NCBI GenBank assembly: GCA_023388955.1
Contig: JAEWFH010000024.1
Coordinates: 1-19,939, forward strand
Length of the DNA stretch: 19,939 bases
Direction: 5' to 3'
Origin: Pseudomonadota bacterium
GTDB taxonomy: Bacteria; Pseudomonadota; Gammaproteobacteria; Xanthomonadales; Xanthomonadaceae
Below, in pieces: positions 14,552-19,939 of the stretch. The notes beneath the pieces were generated by a model. It had not been told where the DNA came from and ran no database searches. It saw only the letters and a list, made by a program, of their open reading frames with translations. Both the position numbers and the translations under genes were made by a program. The first letter of the stretch is position 1; the number at the start of each line of letters is the position of its first letter.

Positions 14552-15265
14552 ATGACCCACAGGAACCGGCTGCGCGTCCTCGCCGCCTGCGGCTTCTTCG
14601 CCGCCGGCATCGCCATCCAGCCCGTCGGGGCGGCGGACGTGGGATTCAGCGGCGTGCTGCCCAACGGAGCGGTCTACACCGCGCCGGTGGAGAGCATGGC
14701 CGAGCGGCGCTTCCGCCACCTGGTGCGGCAACAGACCGACTACAGCTGCGGCGCGGCCTCGCTGGCCACGATCCTGAAGCACGCCTACCACCTGGACGCC
14801 GACGAGGCGACGGTGATCGAGGGGATGCTCAACTTGGCCGATCCCGAAATCGTCGCCCAGCGCGGATTCTCGCTGCTGGACATCAAGCACTACGTCGAGT
14901 CGCTGGGCATGCGTGGGCGCGGCTACCGGATCGACGAGGAACGACTGCGCTCGCTGCGGGTTCCGGGCATCGCGCTGATGGACGTCCGCGGCTTCCGCCA
15001 CTTCGTGGTCCTCAAGCAGGTCGTCGGCGACCACGTCGAGATCGGGGATCCGATCCTGGGCAACCGCAGCGTGCCTTTCGATGAGTTCCTCGAATCGTGG
15101 CCGTCACGGGCCGTGTTCGTCGTGATAGGCAGTGACTTCGACCGCAACACCGTACTGCTGGAACCCATGCAGCGTCCGAGTGCGCGCCAGCTGCTGGCGC
15201 GGCAGGCGCCGATCACCGACGCCGAACTGCTCGACTTCGGGTTCACCCATGCAGACCTTTTCTAG
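14552..15265 (+). CDS. fapD: FapD-like C39-family cysteine peptidase, exported
   Basis: The 237-residue protein has a signal peptide (to about Ala28) and a peptidase C39 domain. The catalytic residues are visible: QQTDYSCGAASLATIL with Cys66 and upstream Gln60/61, His150 in FRHFVVL, and Asp166 in IGDPILGNR. Unlike bacteriocin exporters, it has no ABC transporter domain, and none is encoded nearby, so it works as a stand-alone periplasmic protease. In Pseudomonas, FapD is a C39 protease needed for Fap secretion and thought to process operon products. It is the only enzyme in this operon. GAGGTGA at 14541-14547 supports ATG 14552. The C-terminal residues after about 190 lie beyond the core peptidase fold. 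Confidence 0.88.
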   Translation: MTHRNRLRVLAACGFFAAGIAIQPVGAADVGFSGVLPNGAVYTAPVESMAERRFRHLVRQQTDYSCGAASLATILKHAYHLDADEATVIEGMLNLADPEIVAQRGFSLLDIKHYVESLGMRGRGYRIDEERLRSLRVPGIALMDVRGFRHFVVLKQVVGDHVEIGDPILGNRSVPFDEFLESWPSRAVFVVIGSDFDRNTVLLEPMQRPSARQLLARQAPITDAELLDFGFTHADLF

Positions 15266-15277
15266 GGAGTGGTGACC

Positions 15278-16063
15278 ATGTTCACCCGATCGTTGTCCAA
15301 TTTCGCGGGAGGCGCATTCGCAGCCGTGCTCGTGCTTGCCTGGCCCGCCCCCACCGTTGCCGCGCAGGCGGGCAGCGGGCTGGCCGAAATTCCCGATTCG
15401 GAGCTGGCGCACATGCGCGGGCGCTACACGGTCGGTGGAAACTCCGTGGCCTGGTTCGGGGTCACGATGATCTCCACCTGGACCGACCCCGCCGGGCGCA
15501 CGCTGCAGGGCGGGATGACCCTGGGCCTGGATTTCAGCCATGGTGGCGACCGGCCAGAGGTCAGCTTCACCCCGGTGGTCAGCATCACCGACGCCGACGC
15601 GCCGCTGCCGACCACCGCAGGCGACGGCTCGCGCTATATCGACGGGGCCGGCCTCGACAACGTGTCCGGCCTGGTGCAGGGCGTCCAGATTGCGGGGGAT
15701 GGCAACGCGGCCAGCAACTTCGCCCACCTGCGGGTACGTGAAGGCGACCGCGCCCCCGACGGCGCAGCGGCGCCAATGAATGGCCAGGCGCTGAGCAGCC
15801 GCATCGGCGGCGCCAGCGTCCTGGCCGGTTTCGATGGCGGCAACGCCCGGGTGATGCTGCAGATCGAGGGCCAGGGCGCGGTCGAGCAGTGGATCCGCAG
15901 CGGCAGCGTCGGCCAGCTCGTGCAGCTCACCGGCGACGGCCACCACGTCAGCAACCGGCTGCAGCTCGACCTGGTGCAGCAGGCCGCCGCGGCCGAGACG
16001 ATGCTCGCGCAGAACGTCGCCCAGGCGATGGTCATGGCCCGGGGAATCGGACCGGGAATCTAG
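15278..16063 (+). CDS. fapE: FapE-like exported protein
   Basis: The 261-residue protein has a signal peptide (cleavage near Ala29). A conserved-looking segment follows at 36-86, with IPDSELAHMRGRY, VAWFGVTMISTW and GGMTLGLDF. Then comes one Fap-like motif, SGLVQGVQIAGDGNAASN (130-147), and a weaker one near the end, VGQLVQLTGDGHHVSNRLQL (211-230). In Pseudomonas, FapE is a minor component found with fibrils outside the cell, and the mixed motif content here fits a subunit or chaperone that contacts the fibril. ATG 15278 was chosen over GTG 15269/15272 because GGGAG lies at 15265-15269. The gene starts 12 bases after fapD. The FapE call rests on position plus the shared repeat. Confidence 0.72.
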   Translation: MFTRSLSNFAGGAFAAVLVLAWPAPTVAAQAGSGLAEIPDSELAHMRGRYTVGGNSVAWFGVTMISTWTDPAGRTLQGGMTLGLDFSHGGDRPEVSFTPVVSITDADAPLPTTAGDGSRYIDGAGLDNVSGLVQGVQIAGDGNAASNFAHLRVREGDRAPDGAAAPMNGQALSSRIGGASVLAGFDGGNARVMLQIEGQGAVEQWIRSGSVGQLVQLTGDGHHVSNRLQLDLVQQAAAAETMLAQNVAQAMVMARGIGPGI

Positions 16064-16071
16064 GAAGAAGC

Positions 16072-16091
16072 CCGGCACCCTCGGGTGCCGG
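16072..16091 (+). other. Hairpin between fapE and fapF
   Basis: A perfect 8-bp stem, CCGGCACC with GGTGCCGG, closes the tetraloop CTCG. It lies 8 bases after the fapE stop and ends about two bases before the GGGGGAAG ribosome-binding site of fapF, so it could limit translation or protect the mRNA end. No T-run follows. Confidence 0.65.
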
Positions 16092-16103
16092 CGGGGGAAG
16101 TCG

Positions 16104-17522
16104 ATGGATATCAACAGATCGTGCATGGCCGGGGCACTGGCCTCGGTCGTGATCGCCGGCCTGGGGGGCGGCGCCTTCGTCGGTGCCGCGCATGCGCAGG
16201 CGGCGCCGGGACCGCAGCGGCAGCCCCCCCCGCAGGACGACGCGTCCGGGGAAGGAGTCGAGGAGCTGCGGGCGCTCACCGCCCAGCTCGAAGCGCTGAA
16301 GCAGAGCTATGCGCAGGAAGTTCGGCGGTTGCGCGAACTGGACATGCAGCTGCAGGCCCTGCAGTCGCGGATCGAGCGTGGGACCGCCGTCGCACCGCCG
16401 CCTCCGCCTCCCCGACCGGTACCACAGCCGCCCACGCCGCCCACGCCGCCGCCCGCGGCACCGGTCGCGGACACCGCCGTCGCCAGCGCCGCTGCCGAAC
16501 CGCCGCCCGGCTACGCCGGCACCGCCGAGGACGCCCAGCGCGCCCAGGACGCGGAGATGCGCAGCGTGGAGGATGTCAAGCGGCAGCAGCAGGCGCTGTT
16601 CAACCGCCGCCTGACGCTGGAAAACAGCCTTTCCTACAACCGCTACGACCGCAAGCAGCTGACCCTGACGGGTTTCCTGGCGCTGGATGCGATCTTCCTG
16701 GGCAACATCGCGATCGAGAATGTCGAGTCCGACACGTTGACCTGGACCTTCGCCGCGCGCTACGGGCTCAACCCGCGTACCACGCTCAACCTCGAGGTCC
16801 CGTGGCTGGCGCGCAAGACCGTGTACCAGAAGGGCGGGGCCGGTGGGGCGGCCAGCGCGATTGCCCAGGAGCACACCACCGGCACCGGCCTGGGCGACAT
16901 CACCCTGAGCGCCAACTACCGCCTGTTCACCGAGCGCGAGCACTGGCCGGACACGGTCCTGACGGTGGGCGTGACCGCGCCGACCGGCCAGGAGCCCTAC
17001 GGCGTGTCCTGGCGGGTGCTGGAGCGCGACGACGAGGGCTTCATCCGTTTCGCCGTGCCCGAGGAAGAGCCCACCGGCAATGGCGTGTGGCAGGCCAACA
17101 TGGGCCTGTCCTTCGTGAAGACCGCCGACCCGGCGATCCTGTTCGGCAACATCGGCTATATCCACCCGTTCGAGGCCAGCTTCGACGATCTGGACAACAA
17201 CCCCGAGACGGTGAATCCGGGTGACGTGCGGCTGGGCCGTTCGTTCTACTTCGGTGCCGGCCTGGCGTTCGCGTTCAACGAGCGCACAAGCCTCAGCCTG
17301 TCGGTCAGCGACAAGCTCAGCGCGCGGGCGCGCACGCGCTATGACGAGGGCGACGGACGCTGGACCAAGGTGATCGGCAGCGATGCCAACGCGGCGATGT
17401 TCAACCTCGGCGTGACGTACGCGCTGAGCCCCAACGCCACCCTGGTCAGCCAGCTCGGCATCGGGCTGACCCCGGATGCACCGGACTTCAGCCTGATCTT
17501 CAAGGTGCCCTACATGCTCTAG
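16104..17522 (+). CDS. fapF: FapF-like outer-membrane amyloid secretion pore
   Basis: The 472-residue protein has a signal peptide (to about Ala31). A heptad-rich coiled coil follows at about 51-92 (VEELRALTAQLEALKQSYA and onward), then a proline-rich linker (98-136) and a helical segment (140-168). A beta-barrel domain runs from about 170 to the end. RRLTLENSLSYNRYD and FLALDAIFLGNI at the barrel start, and alternating hydrophobic strands such as FYFGAGLAFAFNERTSLSLS, fit the FapF family. In Pseudomonas, FapF forms a trimeric barrel whose N-terminal coiled coil gates export of Fap subunits. The last residues are VPYML; a C-terminal Leu instead of the usual Phe/Trp is slightly unusual for a BAM signal. 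The stop overlaps that of the convergent activator gene. Confidence 0.87.
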   Translation: MDINRSCMAGALASVVIAGLGGGAFVGAAHAQAAPGPQRQPPPQDDASGEGVEELRALTAQLEALKQSYAQEVRRLRELDMQLQALQSRIERGTAVAPPPPPPRPVPQPPTPPTPPPAAPVADTAVASAAAEPPPGYAGTAEDAQRAQDAEMRSVEDVKRQQQALFNRRLTLENSLSYNRYDRKQLTLTGFLALDAIFLGNIAIENVESDTLTWTFAARYGLNPRTTLNLEVPWLARKTVYQKGGAGGAASAIAQEHTTGTGLGDITLSANYRLFTEREHWPDTVLTVGVTAPTGQEPYGVSWRVLERDDEGFIRFAVPEEEPTGNGVWQANMGLSFVKTADPAILFGNIGYIHPFEASFDDLDNNPETVNPGDVRLGRSFYFGAGLAFAFNERTSLSLSVSDKLSARARTRYDEGDGRWTKVIGSDANAAMFNLGVTYALSPNATLVSQLGIGLTPDAPDFSLIFKVPYML

Positions 17523-18865
17523 TCGCCGCGGCCGCCGGCGCGGCGCAGCTGCGTGATGGGCAGCTGGTGCTTGTGGCAGAGCCGGTACACCGTCACCCGC
17601 GACACGCCCAGTTCGCGGGCCGCGCGGCTGACGTTGAAGCTGTTGTTCCGCAGGCAGGCCAGCAGCGTGTCGCGCTCGGCGTCCACCCGTGCCTGGTCCA
17701 GGTCCTGGCCGGTTGCACGGGAGACCCCGACCAGCTCCATGTCGTCCCCGGTGATCAGCTCGGATTCGCACACCACCGCGGCACGCTGGACGCGGTTGAG
17801 CAGCTCGCGCACGTTGCCGGGCCAGTCGAAGCGGACCATCGCCCGCTGCGCGCAGGCACTGAATGCGCGCGCGCGGGTGGCGTGGCGCTGGCGGAAGCGG
17901 TCCAGGAAATGCTGTGCCAGCAGGGTGATGTCGCTGCCGCGCTCGGCCAGCGTCGGCATCTGCAGGCGCAGCACGTTGAGGCGGTAGTACAGGTCGGCGC
18001 GGAAGCGGCCTGCGTCGACCGCCTGTTCCAGGTCGACGTGGGTGGCGGCGATCACGCGCACGTCCACCTGCAGCGGCTGGTGGCTGCCCACGCGCTCGAT
18101 GGTCCCTTCCTGGAGGACGCGCAGCAGGCTGGTCTGGGCATCCAGCGGCAGGTCCCCTATCTCGTCCAGGAATACGGTGCCGCCGTGGGCCGATTCGAAC
18201 AGCCCGATCCGTCGTGCGGTTGCCCCGGTGAAAGCGCCACGCTCGTGGCCGAACAGCTCGGACTGCACCAGGTTCTCCGGGATCGCGCCGCAATTGAGCG
18301 GCGCGAAGTTGGCGCCGGCGCGCGGCGAGCGCTCGTGCAGCGCCCGGGCGGCGACCTCCTTCCCGGTACCGGTCTGGCCGGTGACCAGTACCGGCAGCTC
18401 GATCGGGGCGAACTTGCGGATGGCCGCGATCGTGGCCTGCATCGCCGGGCTCTCACCGACCAGGCCGTGCAGGCCGGCGTCGGTGCCCGCCCCGGTCAAC
18501 CGCTCCAGTGCGCGCAGCAGTTCGCCCCCGCGCGGGTGGGCGTCGAAGTGGTGCCGGCAGCGCCGCAGCACCGGCTCCAGGACCGGGTCCCCGGCCAACG
18601 CCGGCGGGATGATCGCCAACAACGGCAGGTGTTGGTACTCGCCGCTCAGCCGCGCTGCCAGAAGGGCCATGTCCGGCCCCGGCTGGCGCAGATCGAGCAT
18701 GCCGACCACCGTATCGCCGGCGCGCAGGCCGATCCCGCCGCAACCGGTTCCGGGCGGGACCACGCGCAGGCTCCAACCCGCGGCGGCCAGCGACTCGCGT
18801 TCACGTGGCGATGGCGTACCGAACCAGACGACGCATTGTCCCGGCGAACCGGTGACTGCGGCCAT
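17519..18865 (-). CDS. Sigma-54-dependent transcriptional activator, FleQ/VpsR-like
   Basis: This 448-residue bacterial enhancer-binding protein has an N-terminal receiver-like domain (10-125), an AAA+ domain (about 134-365) and a Fis-type helix-turn-helix (about 410-435). Walker A is GQTGTGKE (163-170), the sigma-54 contact loop GAFTGA is intact (210-215), Walker B is VFLDEIGDL (231-239), and WPGNVREL (348-355) is present. The receiver keeps an Asp at the acceptor position (Asp58 in MLDLR) but lacks the acidic pair of a working receiver, as in FleQ and VpsR, which respond to c-di-GMP. ATG 18865 follows GGGGGAAG; an in-frame start at 18928 would add 21 residues. Its convergent placement against an RpoN-promoted Fap operon suggests it is the local activator. 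That is inference. Confidence 0.9.
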   Translation of the reverse strand: MAAVTGSPGQCVVWFGTPSPRERESLAAAGWSLRVVPPGTGCGGIGLRAGDTVVGMLDLRQPGPDMALLAARLSGEYQHLPLLAIIPPALAGDPVLEPVLRRCRHHFDAHPRGGELLRALERLTGAGTDAGLHGLVGESPAMQATIAAIRKFAPIELPVLVTGQTGTGKEVAARALHERSPRAGANFAPLNCGAIPENLVQSELFGHERGAFTGATARRIGLFESAHGGTVFLDEIGDLPLDAQTSLLRVLQEGTIERVGSHQPLQVDVRVIAATHVDLEQAVDAGRFRADLYYRLNVLRLQMPTLAERGSDITLLAQHFLDRFRQRHATRARAFSACAQRAMVRFDWPGNVRELLNRVQRAAVVCESELITGDDMELVGVSRATGQDLDQARVDAERDTLLACLRNNSFNVSRAARELGVSRVTVYRLCHKHQLPITQLRRAGGRGD

Positions 18866-18964
18866 GCTTCCCCCGCTGGCGTGGATTGTCCGGCGGGTAC
18901 CGAAGGCCAACAGGCAAGTCTCCCGCACCCGCGCGGGCCCTGATCACGTACCAGTCAATAAACG

Positions 18965-18994
18965 CGTGGGCGGGCCGGGACCGGCCAGCCCACG
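18965..18994 (-). terminator. Intrinsic terminator downstream of fbp
   Basis: A GC-rich hairpin pairs 18965-18971 with 18988-18994 (7 bp) and, after one mismatch, 18973-18978 with 18981-18986. Read on the minus strand it is followed by GCGTTTATTG, a modest T-rich tail. It lies just after the fbp stop (19001-19003) and separates fbp from the activator gene on the same strand. Confidence 0.7.
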
Positions 18995-19000
18995 GGAAAC

Positions 19001-19939
19001 TCAGCGTGCGTCGTGCTCGCGGTGGTAGCGCCCGGCTTCCTCGACTTCGGCCTTCGAACCCAGGAACACCGGCACGCGCTGGTGCAGGGCGGTGGGCTCG
19101 ACCTCGAGCATGCGCTGCCGGCCGGTGGTCGACGCGCCGCCGGCCTGCTCGACCAGGAACGCCATCGGGTTGGCCTCGTACATCAGCCGCAGCTTGCCGC
19201 CCCTGGCCTCGCACTTGGCATCCAGCGGATAGCTGAAGATGCCACCGCGGGTCATGATCCGGTGCACGTCGGCGACCATGCTGGCGACCCAGCGCATGTT
19301 GAAATCCTTGCCCCGCGGACCGGTCTTCCCGGCCAGCAGGTCGCCCACGTAGGCCTGCATCGGCGGCTGCCAGTGGCGCTGGTTGGACATGTTCACCGCG
19401 AACTCCGCGGTCTGTTCCGGGATCCGGATGTTGCGGCTGGTCAGCACGAAGCTGCCGACCTCGCGGTCCAGGGTGAAGGCATGGGTGCCATGGCCGACGG
19501 TCAGTACCAGGGTGGTCTGCGGGCCGTACACGCAGTAGCCGGCGGCGAGCTGGGCGATACCGGGCTGCAGGTAGTCGGCGTCGACCGGGTCCTGGCCCTG
19601 CTTCTCGTAGGGCAGCACCGAGAAGATGGTCCCCACCGACACGTTGACGTCGATGTTGGAGCTGCCATCTAGCGGATCGAACAGCAGCAGGTAGCGCCCG
19701 CGCGGGAACTCGTCGGGGATCGGCATGCTGTGGTCCATCTCCTCCGACGCCAGGCCTGCCAGGTGGCCGCCCCAGGCGTTCGCCTCCATCAGCACGTCGT
19801 TGGCGATCACGTCCAGCTTCTTCTGCGCTTCGCCCTGGACGTTGACGCTGGCCTCGCCGGGTCGCCCGGCATCCCCCAGCACCCCGCCCAGCGCACCCTT
19901 GCCGACCGCGATCGAGATCCGCTTGCAGGCGCGGGCGAC
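19001..19939 (-). CDS. fbp: Class I fructose-1,6-bisphosphatase, 5' end outside window
   Basis: This gluconeogenic enzyme hydrolyses fructose 1,6-bisphosphate to fructose 6-phosphate and phosphate. The frame is open from the window edge at 19939 to TGA at 19001-19003, giving 312 visible residues. About 20-50 N-terminal residues lie outside the window. The metal and substrate motif FDPLDGSSNIDVN is clear, preceded by ASEEMD. EANPMAFLVEQAGGAST and HQRVPVFLGSKAEVE near the C-terminus are typical of class I enzymes. A GTG at 19882 is an internal codon, since similarity continues upstream (ACKRISIAVGKGALGG). The gene is unrelated to the Fap-like locus, and a terminator hairpin separates the two. 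Confidence 0.97.
   Translation of the reverse strand, partial: VARACKRISIAVGKGALGGVLGDAGRPGEASVNVQGEAQKKLDVIANDVLMEANAWGGHLAGLASEEMDHSMPIPDEFPRGRYLLLFDPLDGSSNIDVNVSVGTIFSVLPYEKQGQDPVDADYLQPGIAQLAAGYCVYGPQTTLVLTVGHGTHAFTLDREVGSFVLTSRNIRIPEQTAEFAVNMSNQRHWQPPMQAYVGDLLAGKTGPRGKDFNMRWVASMVADVHRIMTRGGIFSYPLDAKCEARGGKLRLMYEANPMAFLVEQAGGASTTGRQRMLEVEPTALHQRVPVFLGSKAEVEEAGRYHREHDAR

Noticed and set aside
14552..15265. Bacteriocin or lanthipeptide processing system based on the C39 peptidase
   Set aside because: There is no ABC transporter, no double-glycine leader peptide and no modification enzyme. The peptidase has its own signal peptide and sits in Fap gene order.
16032..18293. Long minus-strand frame (753 codons) spanning the FapF-like gene and part of the activator
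   Set aside because: It overlaps the true activator in another frame and reads as Arg/Ala/Gly-rich shadow sequence without domains.
1..19939. CRISPR arrays, tRNAs, insertion sequences or prophage genes
   Set aside because: No direct-repeat arrays with spacers, transposase motifs, terminal inverted repeats or tRNA-like cloverleaf sequences were found on reading through the window.

Overview
The window looks like chromosomal DNA from a gammaproteobacterium of the Xanthomonadaceae/Lysobacteraceae (Lysobacter, Luteimonas or a relative). The base composition is very GC-rich with strong G/C third-position bias. The gyrB end is followed by a TonB locus with exbB and two exbD genes, then pdxJ, an arrangement known from Xanthomonas. 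Genus is an inference, not a call.

Left part (1-5801): the 3' end of gyrB, an M48-family lipoprotein metalloprotease, a secreted TPR protein, then tonB-exbB-exbD1-exbD2. The last four encode the proton-driven energiser for outer-membrane TonB-dependent receptors and end at a strong bidirectional terminator. Middle part (5800-11307): pdxJ (vitamin B6 synthesis) and a two-HKD cardiolipin synthase on the minus strand, a PA0069-type radical SAM protein, a sensorless histidine kinase overlapping a single-domain response regulator, and a minus-strand 2OG-Fe(II) oxygenase.

Right part (11500-18865): the most interesting region. Six consecutive plus-strand genes reproduce the gene order of the Pseudomonas Fap functional-amyloid operon: a small exported protein (FapA position), a three-repeat exported protein (FapB-like), a large three-repeat exported protein (FapC-like fibril subunit), a C39 cysteine peptidase (FapD-like), a FapE-like exported protein and a coiled-coil plus beta-barrel outer-membrane protein (FapF-like). 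Upstream is a sigma-54 type -24/-12 element with an exact IHF consensus match just before it, in a short AT-rich island. A sigma-54 activator with an intact GAFTGA loop and a FleQ/VpsR-like degenerate receiver is encoded convergently at the far end, its stop codon overlapping that of the porin gene. Promoter, activator, subunits, protease and secretion pore therefore form an apparently self-contained amyloid module. Hairpins after fapC and before fapF may set subunit stoichiometry. The FapC-like protein has an unusual acidic N-terminal half and a cysteine-free, glycine-rich C-terminus.

The window ends in fbp (class I fructose-1,6-bisphosphatase, minus strand, 5' end outside the window). No tRNA, rRNA, insertion sequence or CRISPR array was seen.
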